A DNA stretch of 56,317 nucleotides, taken from contig JARBUM010000013.1 of assembly GCA_029239675.1 (NCBI GenBank), forward strand, positions 1 to 56,317, written 5' to 3'. Positions 34,396 through 42,973 of the stretch are shown one piece after another (the first letter of the stretch is position 1; every line of letters starts with the position of its first letter). This stretch comes from Pelosinus sp. (lineage in GTDB: Bacteria > Bacillota > Negativicutes > DSM-13327). The notes under the pieces were generated by a model, which saw nothing but the letters and a program-made list of their open reading frames with translations, was not told where the DNA came from and ran no database searches. The position numbers and the translations under genes are program-made.

Positions 34396-35853
34396 GTGTT
34401 ATCAATTGATTGGATGCCTAACCCTAAAGACTCAATACCTCTGCATCAACAGATCTCAGCGTATATGAAAAACAAAATCGCCAATGGTGAGTGGCCTATC
34501 AATAGTAAATTACCTCCTCAACGTACTCTTGCCCGTATTTTTCAAGTAAATAGAAGTACATTAGCAATCGCCCTAGATGAATTAATAGCAGACGGGTTAC
34601 TTGAAAGCAAGATAGGAAGCGGTACCTGGGTGGCAAATAATACTTGGTCATTACTGGCATCAACCCCACCCATCAATTGGACTTCCTATCTTGACAGAGG
34701 AATGCATCTCCCAAACCTTCATACCATTCAAGAAATCAACCATTTAGAATTCGATCCAAAGGTCATCCGCTTAGGAACAGGAGAACTTTCTCCAGAAATT
34801 TTCCCAAAAACTATGATGGATTCTATACTAAGGAAGTTGCCTAATCGTATTCACTCCCTAGGTTACGAAGAACCAAGGGGATTACCATTTCTCCGCGAAC
34901 AAATCAGTATTTATTTATCCTCCTTTGGTATCAATGCCTCTCCCTCATCGATTATGATTGTCTCTGGTGCACTACAAGCGCTACAGCTGATCTGTTCTAG
35001 TCTATTACCAAAAGACTCTACAATCTTACTTGAAAGACCCTCCTACCTTTTTTCTCTCAGATTATTTCAATCCATGAATATGGATCTTTGCGGCATTCCT
35101 CTTGATAACGAGGGTATGGAAATTGCACCAATCTCTTTTCACAAAAAACATAAAAATGTAAATTTACTATATACTATCCCCTGTTTTCACAATCCAACAG
35201 GAATCACAATGACGGAAAGACGTCGTAAAAGCATTATTGATGTATGCCAAAAGGAACAATTACCTATTATTGAAGATGATGTCTATCGAGAACTTTGGCT
35301 CGATACACCACCTCCGACACCATTAAAAGCACTTGAAAAAGAAGGTCTTGTACTCTACCTGGGCAGTCTATCAAAATCATTAAGTCCTGGATTACGTATT
35401 GGTTGGATCGTAGGACCAGAACCAGTCATAGAGCGACTAGCGGATACTAAAATGCAAAATGACTACGGTTCCAGTTCTTTATCCCAATGGGCTGCCGCAG
35501 AATGGTTGGCCAGCGGTCTCTACCAAACACATTTAGAAGAGGTGAGAGCACAACTACGAATTCGCCGCGAAGTGGCTTGTAAGACCTTAGAAGCCCATTT
35601 TTCAGATATTGCCACTTGGCAACTTCCTAAAGGCGGCTTTTATGTTTGGCTCATATTAAATCAGGCCGTCTCTATGCAAAAACTTTTCAAAGAAGCTTTA
35701 GATCATGGTCTTTTGATTCATCCTGGTACTATATACGATATTCTATCAAACCGCCATCTCCGCCTATCTTATTCTTATGCCTCATTGTCTGAAATGGATA
35801 ACGGACTATTTCACCTTTCTATGATCATCAGAAACTTAATAAGACACTCTTAG
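34396..35853 (+). CDS. MocR-type GntR/aminotransferase regulator
   Basis: A 485-residue regulator. An N-terminal GntR winged helix (about 10-80: PLHQQISAYMKNKIANGEWP, TLARIFQVNRSTLAIALDEL) is followed by a fold-type I aminotransferase-like domain with the PLP lysine in YLGSLSKSLSPGLRIGW and TIPCFHNPTGI. Such proteins bind PLP or an amino acid and regulate a neighbouring gene, here most likely the divergent LysE exporter. GTG 34396 is chosen: AAAGGAG sits 6-7 bases before it and the product starts like family members. The upstream ATG 34336 has no ribosome site. Confidence 0.88.
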   Translation: MLSIDWMPNPKDSIPLHQQISAYMKNKIANGEWPINSKLPPQRTLARIFQVNRSTLAIALDELIADGLLESKIGSGTWVANNTWSLLASTPPINWTSYLDRGMHLPNLHTIQEINHLEFDPKVIRLGTGELSPEIFPKTMMDSILRKLPNRIHSLGYEEPRGLPFLREQISIYLSSFGINASPSSIMIVSGALQALQLICSSLLPKDSTILLERPSYLFSLRLFQSMNMDLCGIPLDNEGMEIAPISFHKKHKNVNLLYTIPCFHNPTGITMTERRRKSIIDVCQKEQLPIIEDDVYRELWLDTPPPTPLKALEKEGLVLYLGSLSKSLSPGLRIGWIVGPEPVIERLADTKMQNDYGSSSLSQWAAAEWLASGLYQTHLEEVRAQLRIRREVACKTLEAHFSDIATWQLPKGGFYVWLILNQAVSMQKLFKEALDHGLLIHPGTIYDILSNRHLRLSYSYASLSEMDNGLFHLSMIIRNLIRHS

Positions 35854-35879
35854 GTGTATATCATTCTTCTTTTCTATGA

Positions 35880-37538
35880 CTATTTGCGTCGAGCGGCTCC
35901 TGTTGAAGCCGATGTTGCATGGCTTCGATACAAATTCAAGAAAGAACTTTCAGTCTTTTGTCCTACATTGACCTGAAACCTTTCTCGGCGAGCAGATAAT
36001 TCTTCCTCTGTTACATGCAAGTGAATGTTTCTTCCTGTTATATCTATTGAGATACTATCACCATTCTCAACCAATCCTATAGGACCGCCTTCCGCAGCTT
36101 CCGGCGAAAGATAACCGATGGATAGACCTGCTGATGCGCCAGAAAAACGGCCATCCGTCACCACAGCAATCCTACTGAACTTCATTGCAAGTTGTTCACT
36201 AATTCGATGCATTTCCCTCATTCCCGGTCCACCGATTGGGCCTTCATAACGAATGACGATGACGTCCCCTTCTTGTATCTGATCATCTGTCTCCATAGCT
36301 GCCATACATTCATCTTGTCCATTAAATACCCTGGCCAGCCCTCTATATATTTTCAGTTCTTCCGGCACAGCAGAAGTTTTTACTACAGCGCCTTCTGGTG
36401 CTAAATTTCCTTCCAATACGGCTAGGCCACTTTCTGATGAAAATGGCTGTGCAAAGGGACGAATGATCTTTCCATCGGCATTTTTTGCTCCTACCAAGCG
36501 TTCAAACAACGTTTCACCTGTCACCGTAGCTAGATCATTGTGTAAAATGGGTTGCAATTCATTCATCACCGTCGATAATCCACCAACATAATACAAATCA
36601 GCCATTGTATACTCCGAACTGCTTGGCGCGATACGGACAATAAGAGGCGTTACTCTACTAATACGATCAAAATCACGAAAAGTGACCGCTGCTCCACACT
36701 CATGGGCAATCGCTGGTAAATGCAACACACTATTGAGGGATCCCCCCATTGCCAATACGACAGCAATCGCATTTTCAAAGGCCTCTGGCACTAGAATATC
36801 TTTAGGACAACCCCCTCTTTCTACTATTTCAATGATAGTTCTGCCTGTTCTCTCCGCCAGTTCCTTACGTTCTTCACTCATAGCTGGAATACTTGCCGAG
36901 CCAGGAAGCGTCATCCCCAATGCTTCGGCCACCACACACATGGTATTAGCTGTTCCAAGCAAGGGACAAATACCAGGCGTCGGATAATACTCCATCACCG
37001 TATTAAATAATTCTTCCTCAGCAACCTCGTCACGCAGGAAACTCTGACGAATTTTTTTAGATTCCCCTGGTGTGATTTTATTAATCATCGGCCCGCCAGT
37101 AACCATGATCCCAGGAATATTAAGTCGTGCTGCTGCCATTAACATACCAGGCACAATTTTATCACAAGAAGCAATCATGACCATTCCATCAAAAATCCCA
37201 TGACCGCGAATCATCGCTTCTACTGAGTCGGCGATCAAATCTCGACTCGGAAGGACATACTTCATTCCTTCATGGGCATGGGCGATTCCGTCACAAATAG
37301 CAATTGTATTAAATTCTAATGGCAATCCACCAGCTGCCAAAATTCCTTTTTTCACATATTCAGCTAATTCTCGCAGATGACAGTGACCAGGGACAATCTC
37401 ATTCCATGAGTTAACAACTGCAATAATGGGACGCTTCAAATCCTTATAGGACGTTCCGCATGATCCTAAATGTACCTTTGCCATAGCTCGTTGATATTTA
37501 GGCAACTTATCTAAAGATTTTTCTGAAACCTTTTCCAT
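35880..37538 (-). CDS. IlvD/Edd-family sugar-acid dehydratase 1
   Basis: A 552-residue Fe-S dehydratase. Cluster cysteines are C53 (VPGHCHL), C125 (IASCDKIVPG) and C191 (GICPLLGTANTM). Mg and substrate residues lie in CDGI, GGPMI and RFSGASAGLSIGYLSPEA. IlvD proper makes branched-chain keto acids. Here the neighbours are KDPG aldolase, gluconate kinase and permease genes, so dehydration of a hexonate such as gluconate to 2-keto-3-deoxygluconate is more likely. ATG 37538 follows GGGGG at 5 bases. It is last in the island and separated from the aldolase gene by two hairpins. Confidence 0.85.
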   Translation of the reverse strand: MEKVSEKSLDKLPKYQRAMAKVHLGSCGTSYKDLKRPIIAVVNSWNEIVPGHCHLRELAEYVKKGILAAGGLPLEFNTIAICDGIAHAHEGMKYVLPSRDLIADSVEAMIRGHGIFDGMVMIASCDKIVPGMLMAAARLNIPGIMVTGGPMINKITPGESKKIRQSFLRDEVAEEELFNTVMEYYPTPGICPLLGTANTMCVVAEALGMTLPGSASIPAMSEERKELAERTGRTIIEIVERGGCPKDILVPEAFENAIAVVLAMGGSLNSVLHLPAIAHECGAAVTFRDFDRISRVTPLIVRIAPSSSEYTMADLYYVGGLSTVMNELQPILHNDLATVTGETLFERLVGAKNADGKIIRPFAQPFSSESGLAVLEGNLAPEGAVVKTSAVPEELKIYRGLARVFNGQDECMAAMETDDQIQEGDVIVIRYEGPIGGPGMREMHRISEQLAMKFSRIAVVTDGRFSGASAGLSIGYLSPEAAEGGPIGLVENGDSISIDITGRNIHLHVTEEELSARRERFQVNVGQKTESSFLNLYRSHATSASTGAARRK

Positions 37539-37586
37539 ATTAGCCCCCATTTACTGAAATGTTTTTATGAATCCATTCTAAAAAAA

Positions 37587-37688
37587 ATCAAAGAGTCCCC
37601 CCAACAATATGTTAAGTCGGTGCTCTTTGATCCTGCTTCAAGGAACGTTATTCCTAAGTCTAGGGACAGGCCCATTGAGCCTGTCCTT
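37587..37688 (-). terminator. Double hairpin after the KDPG aldolase gene
   Basis: First stem: AGGGACAGGC (37662-37671) with GCCTGTCCTT (37679-37688). Second stem: ATCAAAGAG (37587-37595) with CTCTTTGAT (37623-37631), followed on the minus strand by TTTTTTTAG, a standard terminator. They separate eda from the first dehydratase gene. Confidence 0.8.
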
Positions 37689-37703
37689 TAAGTCCGTGTC
37701 ATT

Positions 37704-38354
37704 CTATTTCATCTCGCTCCGAGCTTTAGCAATCTCTGCCAAAAATCTTTTTGCCGTTTCTGTAATGGACCCATAGTCTCCTGTTTTAGCACCGGCAGTC
37801 AAACTACCGCCTGCGCCAACTGCTACAACGCCCGCTTTTATCCATTGACCTACATTCTCAACACTTACTCCGCCTGTAGGCATAATAGGAGCTTGCGGCA
37901 GAGGACCTTTAATCGCTTTAACCATATTGGGTCCAAAGGCATCACCTGGGAATAACTTAACAATATCTGAACCAGCTTCCATACACTCAATCACTTCTTT
38001 AATAGACATAGCACCAGCCATGATAGGTACCTGGTATCGATTGCATAACCGTACTGTATCTAGATTTAAACTAGGGGATACTACATACTGTGCACCACTT
38101 AAGATGGCGATACGGGCTGTTTCGGAATCAAGCACGGTACCAGCACCAATAATGAGTTCAGAAGGAGAATAAGCCTTCGCCAAATCTTCCATAACATGAT
38201 GAGCCCCAGGTACAGTAAAGGTCATTTCAATGGCCTGCATACCGCCAGCTAAGCAAGCTTCAGCAATACGCTTAGCTTGATCACCTGTTTCAGCTCGCAC
38301 TACAGCAACCAAGCCAGATTTACATATTCGATCTAAAATTTGAATCTTTTTCAT
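37704..38354 (-). CDS. eda: 2-keto-3-deoxy-6-phosphogluconate (KDPG/KHG) aldolase
   Basis: A 216-residue class I aldolase cleaving KDPG to pyruvate and glyceraldehyde 3-phosphate, the last Entner-Doudoroff step. The Schiff-base lysine is K133 in DIVKLFPG, the general base E43 in AIEMTFT, and the phosphate loop is MPTGGVSVEN. Length and residue numbering match E. coli Eda closely. AAGGGG precedes ATG 38354. It is 32 bases after the hydroxyacid dehydrogenase gene on the same strand. Confidence 0.93.
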   Translation of the reverse strand: MKKIQILDRICKSGLVAVVRAETGDQAKRIAEACLAGGMQAIEMTFTVPGAHHVMEDLAKAYSPSELIIGAGTVLDSETARIAILSGAQYVVSPSLNLDTVRLCNRYQVPIMAGAMSIKEVIECMEAGSDIVKLFPGDAFGPNMVKAIKGPLPQAPIMPTGGVSVENVGQWIKAGVVAVGAGGSLTAGAKTGDYGSITETAKRFLAEIAKARSEMK

Positions 38355-38386
38355 ATAAATACCCCTTTTCCTTATTTTAAATTATA

Positions 38387-39337
38387 CTATTTAATAGAAT
38401 AAAGTGGTTTTTGGTTAGATAATACCCGCAGAACTTCTTCCGCAGCCATCATAAGTGTCCGCTCTACGGATTCTTCCGTGAACCCTCCGCTGTGAGGAGT
38501 CATAACTACATTGGAAAGTTTCCAAAAACGTTGGTCAGTAAAAGGTTCAGAGGAGAATGCATCTAAACCAGCTCCGCCAAGTTGTCCACTCTGTAATGCA
38601 TCAAAAAGAGCATTTTCATCAATTAAATCGCCTCTAGCTGTATTAATGATGAAAGCACTTTTTTTCATCCGTGAAATAGATTCAGCATTAATCATACCTC
38701 GAGTTTCCGCAGTAGAAGGCAAATGGAGGGAAATATAGTCTGCTTCCTTATAGATTTGATCGACATCTACATATTTTACTCCATATTTTTCTACTAACTC
38801 TTCTTTTGGATACAAATCATAAGCTAAGACATTCATACCGAAAACGGCACATCTTTGAATTAAGTGGCTACCGATAGCACCAGTTCCCATAACCCCAATG
38901 GTTTTCCCAAATAGTTCAGAGCCAGGAACACGTGTCCACTTTCCAGCCCGAATGTTATCATCCATTAAATGAACTTTACGAGACAAAGCCATTATAAAGG
39001 CAAAGGCCAACTCACAAACGGAAATACTGTTCGCTCCTGGCGTAACAGTAACTGTCACCCCATGTTTTTTAGTTGCTTCTATATCAATATTATTATACCC
39101 AGCACCATTACGGGCAATAACTTTTAGGGTAGGAGCACCAGCTTCAATGACAGCGCTGTTTATTTCATCCAAACCAGCAATTAAAGCATCTACGCCTTGC
39201 ATCAATGAGCATAACTCTTTAGCCGTATATGGTTTCTCTGGTTTTTGTACCCTAAGCTCGTGTCCAGCCTGTTCCAGCAAGTCCTGAGCTTTCTTGCACC
39301 CGCTAAAAGAACGAGGTGTTGTTAGAATCACTGCCAT
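38387..39337 (-). CDS. D-2-hydroxyacid dehydrogenase 1 (PGDH-like)
   Basis: A 316-residue NAD-dependent dehydrogenase of the SerA/2-ketoaldonate reductase family. The nucleotide motif is GVMGTGAIGSHL. Catalytic residues are R in NTARGDLID, E in the LDAFSSEPF region and H in TPHSGG. It lacks the C-terminal ACT regulatory domain of biosynthetic SerA, which fits a catabolic role, for example interconversion of a 2-keto-aldonate and its hydroxy form. GTAAGGAGG precedes ATG 39337. It is 14 bases after the gluconokinase gene. Confidence 0.85.
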   Translation of the reverse strand: MAVILTTPRSFSGCKKAQDLLEQAGHELRVQKPEKPYTAKELCSLMQGVDALIAGLDEINSAVIEAGAPTLKVIARNGAGYNNIDIEATKKHGVTVTVTPGANSISVCELAFAFIMALSRKVHLMDDNIRAGKWTRVPGSELFGKTIGVMGTGAIGSHLIQRCAVFGMNVLAYDLYPKEELVEKYGVKYVDVDQIYKEADYISLHLPSTAETRGMINAESISRMKKSAFIINTARGDLIDENALFDALQSGQLGGAGLDAFSSEPFTDQRFWKLSNVVMTPHSGGFTEESVERTLMMAAEEVLRVLSNQKPLYSIK

Positions 39338-39351
39338 ATCTCTTTTCCTCC

Positions 39352-40887
39352 TTACATTTCATTGCGTTGAAAATCAGCAATCATCTTAAACTGTTCCTGC
39401 AAATTCCAATAAATCTGTTCATATATAATATAAAGTTTTTCATATGAGGCATGATTGCCCTGATTAGGACGGAATACTTTTTTGATGCCTACCATTTCAG
39501 CGGCTACATCAATGCTAGATACCATCCCTAATGTATAAAATCCTAAAATAGCGGCTCCAAAAGCTGCTCCCTCTTCCACATTGGGTACGCATATTTCCCG
39601 CCCCAATACATCGGATAAAATTTGCAGCCAAACTTCAGAACGAGTGAAACTTCCACTGACACGAATTTCTTCAGCTTTCCCAGTAATATCCTCCAAAGAC
39701 ATTAAGACACTTTTCATACGATAGCAAATACCTTCTAGTATCGCCCGGATCATATGACGTTTATCATGATTGAGAGTTAATCCAAAGAATACGCCTCTAG
39801 CATCCGCATTCCAATAGGGGGCACGCTCGCCAGTAAAAAACGGTAAGATAATCAGACCATTGGAGCCCGCTGGCACTTTTTCTGCATAGTTAGCTAATAA
39901 AGCATAAGAATCAAGACCTAACTTTTCTGCCACTCTTTGTTCTGTTTCGGCAAATTTATCCTTAATCCAGCGGAAAGAAATTCCGCCATTATTGATAGCG
40001 CCCCCTAACATCCAGCGCCCCTCTGCTAAGTTATAGCACCAAGTTCTTCTCTTTTCATCAGTTTTAGGCTCATCCGCCGCCATCCTAATCGCACCGCTAG
40101 TTCCAATAGTTATATTGATTTGCCCTTTTTTTACCGCACCTACCCCAACATTAGCCAGCATTCCATCGCCGGCACCGATAATAACAGGCAAACCAGCGGG
40201 TAGCCCCAACCGTTCAGCCATTGTTTTCTCCAGAGGGTATTGGGTAGTAGTAGGCACTACCGTAGGCATTTGTTCCTTCGAAATTTCCAGTAAATCTAAA
40301 ATTTCCTCATCCCATTCCAGGCTCTGTAGATTGTAGCACCCAGTGCCACTGGCAACCGACTTATCTACAACCCGTGTACCCGTAAAACGATGGAAAACGA
40401 AATCTTTAATTGTACCAAAATAAGCAGTTTTGGCAAACATTTCTGGTCGTTGTTGTTTAAACCAATAAATCTTAAGCAGTGAGTACATCGGATGCATAGG
40501 GCAACCTGTACGATGATAGGAAGCAACTGTATCCAATTTTTCTTTTAATTCTTCAAGATAAATTTGTCCGCGGGTATCTGCCCACGTCATTAAACGGCTT
40601 AAAGGCCTTCCATCTGCACCAATTGCCAGAAAACTATGCAGTACTGAACTGAAAGCCACCCCTTTAACTTGAGAAGCCTCTTCTTTTAATGACTTTACTG
40701 TTCTGGTCACAACAGCTTCTAGTGCCATCACAATCGTACCTGCATCCTGTTCGGCAACCCCTGACTGATCAGTAAACAATGGATATTCTTCCGTCTGGAT
40801 GGCAGTAGCACTACCATCCAAACGGTAAGCCACAGAACGAACACCAGTCGTACCAATATCAACACCGATCATAATTGATTGAGTCAT
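39352..40887 (-). CDS. gntK: FGGY-family gluconokinase
   Basis: A 511-residue carbohydrate kinase with the ASKHA phosphate loop DIGTTGVRSVAY at the N-terminus, a second phosphate loop GTSGAIRM and the adenosine stretch SGSFTRSEVWLQ. The overall sequence (TWADTRG, GCPMHPMYSL) fits Bacillus-type GntK, which makes 6-phosphogluconate. ATG 40887 has GGTGG at 7-base spacing; the GTG two codons earlier is too close to it. First of a short run gntK-dehydrogenase-eda. Confidence 0.88.
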   Translation of the reverse strand: MTQSIMIGVDIGTTGVRSVAYRLDGSATAIQTEEYPLFTDQSGVAEQDAGTIVMALEAVVTRTVKSLKEEASQVKGVAFSSVLHSFLAIGADGRPLSRLMTWADTRGQIYLEELKEKLDTVASYHRTGCPMHPMYSLLKIYWFKQQRPEMFAKTAYFGTIKDFVFHRFTGTRVVDKSVASGTGCYNLQSLEWDEEILDLLEISKEQMPTVVPTTTQYPLEKTMAERLGLPAGLPVIIGAGDGMLANVGVGAVKKGQINITIGTSGAIRMAADEPKTDEKRRTWCYNLAEGRWMLGGAINNGGISFRWIKDKFAETEQRVAEKLGLDSYALLANYAEKVPAGSNGLIILPFFTGERAPYWNADARGVFFGLTLNHDKRHMIRAILEGICYRMKSVLMSLEDITGKAEEIRVSGSFTRSEVWLQILSDVLGREICVPNVEEGAAFGAAILGFYTLGMVSSIDVAAEMVGIKKVFRPNQGNHASYEKLYIIYEQIYWNLQEQFKMIADFQRNEM

Positions 40888-40977
40888 TTTCACACCACCA
40901 TTGTTATTGTATTTAAGCCAAGTTTTATACTGCTACCACTTGGCGTAATGTGCGCTTTTTAGCAACACTCTCACACT

Positions 40978-41787
40978 TTATTTATTTAATATATATTGCT
41001 GTATTGCGAACCCTACACCGCATTGGGTATTTTCTTTAGTTACATAGACGGCATGTTCCTTTAACTCTTCACAAGCATTTCCCATTGCGATACCCAATCC
41101 TGCTGATTGTATCATAGCTAAATCACTACCTTCATTGCCAATAGCCATGACCTGTTCCAATGGAATATTAAAGTTCTGACAGAGACTCTTAAGAGCTGTC
41201 CCTTTGCTGACAGTACGCTCTACAATCTCCAGTCCTCGATCAGTATCACGGATAACTTTAAAATAGTTAGACCAGTTCCCTAAAGTTTCCCGCGCTTCTT
41301 CAATCCGTGACGGTTCATCAAATATTGCCAACCTAAAAAGCGAAATGTTTAAATCTCTTAACTGTTTTTTCCCCACAGCCGTATAAGGTACTTTGAAAAC
41401 TTTGGAATAACGTTGTGTTACCTCATCATCTTCCTGCACGAACAACCGATTTTTACTATAGGCTTTAATATAATAATCCTTCTCTTCAAACGCCATTGCC
41501 ATCTCCTTGAAAACGGCTAAATTGATCGGTCTCTCCACTAAAATTTCTGTCTCTTGCATATCGGATACATAGGAACCACTTAAGGAAATGAGCGGGATTT
41601 CTATCCCTAATTGCTGGGCATAAGGCAACATTGAGCACAAAGGCCGCGCGGACGCTAATGTAACCATCACACCTCTGGACATTATTTCTTTGATTATCTT
41701 TACATCATGTTCATGAATCTGTTTATCTTTATTTAATAAAGTCCCATCTAAATCGAGTGCTACTAAACGGATATCTGAATATCCCAT
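40978..41787 (-). CDS. Cof-type HAD-superfamily phosphatase
   Basis: A 269-residue haloacid-dehalogenase hydrolase. Motif I is LDLDGTLL (D12 nucleophile, D14 acid/base), motif II LASARP, motif III the lysine in SKGTALK, and motif IV GNEGSDLAMIQ. The large C2B cap is typical of Cof proteins acting on sugar phosphates or flavin-type phosphates. It sits inside the hexonate island, so a phosphorylated sugar acid is a reasonable guess. GAGGTGA precedes ATG 41787. It is separated from the next upstream gene by a 100-bp inverted-repeat element. Confidence 0.85.
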   Translation of the reverse strand: MGYSDIRLVALDLDGTLLNKDKQIHEHDVKIIKEIMSRGVMVTLASARPLCSMLPYAQQLGIEIPLISLSGSYVSDMQETEILVERPINLAVFKEMAMAFEEKDYYIKAYSKNRLFVQEDDEVTQRYSKVFKVPYTAVGKKQLRDLNISLFRLAIFDEPSRIEEARETLGNWSNYFKVIRDTDRGLEIVERTVSKGTALKSLCQNFNIPLEQVMAIGNEGSDLAMIQSAGLGIAMGNACEELKEHAVYVTKENTQCGVGFAIQQYILNK

Positions 41788-41812
41788 TTATCAAATCACC
41801 TCAACTAAAAAA

Positions 41813-41912
41813 CTGTTCAACAATCTCAAGATGCACGTTTTTCCTACGTAATCTACACCACACTAACTTCGATACAGATAGTACAAAACGTGCACCTCAG
41901 TCTTTTGAACAG
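41813..41912. mobile_element. MITE-like 100-bp inverted-repeat element, also usable as terminator
   Basis: Ends CTGTTCAA and TTGAACAG. Over about 28 bases the two arms are imperfect complements and both contain TGCACGTTTT or its complement (41832-41841, 41885-41894). The middle 43 bases are not palindromic. No transposase gene is inside. On the minus strand the element is followed by TTTTTTAG, so it can end the transcript of the dehydrogenase at 41939. No clear target duplication is visible. Confidence 0.5.
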
Positions 41913-41938
41913 CCTCTGACTTATTAATAATAGCTAAT

Positions 41939-42970
41939 TTAGTTTACAATCCAGCTCGAAGCTACTTTTTCATCAATAACACGTTTTAATTCACGTAGTA
42001 ATAAGTATGGCGTCATACGGAAAGTATCGTTAGTGGCACCAGCCAGATGCGGCGTAAGAGTTACATTTTCCATGCTAAGCAACGGATGATTTTCGGCAAT
42101 TGGTTCTGTCCAGAATACATCTAGAGCCGCTCCACCAATACGACGTTCCCGAAGAGCTTCAACCAGAGCGTTTTCATCAATTAAGCCTGCACGAGCAGTG
42201 TTGATAATATAAGCGGTGGGTTTCATCCACGAAAAAGCTTCTTTGCCGATCAAACCAGTAGTCTCTGCACTAAGCCGTGCATGGATACTAACAAAATCTG
42301 CTTCTTTGCATAACTCTTCCAGAGAAACTTTTTTTGCACCAAATTCCTGCAGCACTTCTTCGCTCACAAAGGGATCATAAACTACCATATTTACATTAAA
42401 TGTTGATAATTTTTTCGCCACTAAGCGAGCAATATAACCAAATCCTACCAATCCTATCGTTTTATCCTTCATATCGCCCATAAATCCAGAGTTAGGGTAT
42501 TTCTTTTTCCATTCACCTTGTACGAGAGCAGCATGCCCGCGAGCTAAATTACGCAGTTCACATAGCATCAAAGCTACTGTAAAGTCAGAAACAGCCTCAG
42601 CATTACGTCCCATGGTTTTCATAACTTTAGTACCATTCTCTGTAGCTGCTTTTACGTCAGCATTCTCTGTTCCTGCCCGGCAGACACCAATATAAGAAGC
42701 CTTACTGGAAGCAATCAGTTCTGCATTAATCGGCGTATGATGGGTAATCACCACATCAGCATCTTTAATTGCTTCATTTAATTCCACTGGCGGTTTACCA
42801 GCACTAGGTCCAAATTTTTCTACTTGACTACGCAAGAACCAGAATTCTTCTTCACTAGCCGGTTTCCAGTCTACCCCATTAACATCTACGCTATCACCGA
42901 ATACATCGCGCACTGCTTTTCCTAGAGTTTCCGCTGATATCATTGGATCGCCTACAACCAAGAATTTCAT
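41939..42970 (-). CDS. D-2-hydroxyacid dehydrogenase 2 (PGDH-like)
   Basis: A 343-residue NAD-dependent dehydrogenase. Nucleotide motif GLVGFGYIARLVAKK; catalytic R in NTARAGLID, E in LDVFWTEPI and H in TPHLAGAT. It differs from the dehydrogenase at 38387 by a longer, divergent N-terminal substrate domain, so the two probably act on different acids. Start ATG 42970 has GGGAGGAG upstream and lies 3 bases after the kinase gene, implying tight coupling. No ACT domain. Confidence 0.85.
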   Translation of the reverse strand: MKFLVVGDPMISAETLGKAVRDVFGDSVDVNGVDWKPASEEEFWFLRSQVEKFGPSAGKPPVELNEAIKDADVVITHHTPINAELIASSKASYIGVCRAGTENADVKAATENGTKVMKTMGRNAEAVSDFTVALMLCELRNLARGHAALVQGEWKKKYPNSGFMGDMKDKTIGLVGFGYIARLVAKKLSTFNVNMVVYDPFVSEEVLQEFGAKKVSLEELCKEADFVSIHARLSAETTGLIGKEAFSWMKPTAYIINTARAGLIDENALVEALRERRIGGAALDVFWTEPIAENHPLLSMENVTLTPHLAGATNDTFRMTPYLLLRELKRVIDEKVASSWIVN

Positions 42971-42973
42971 AGA

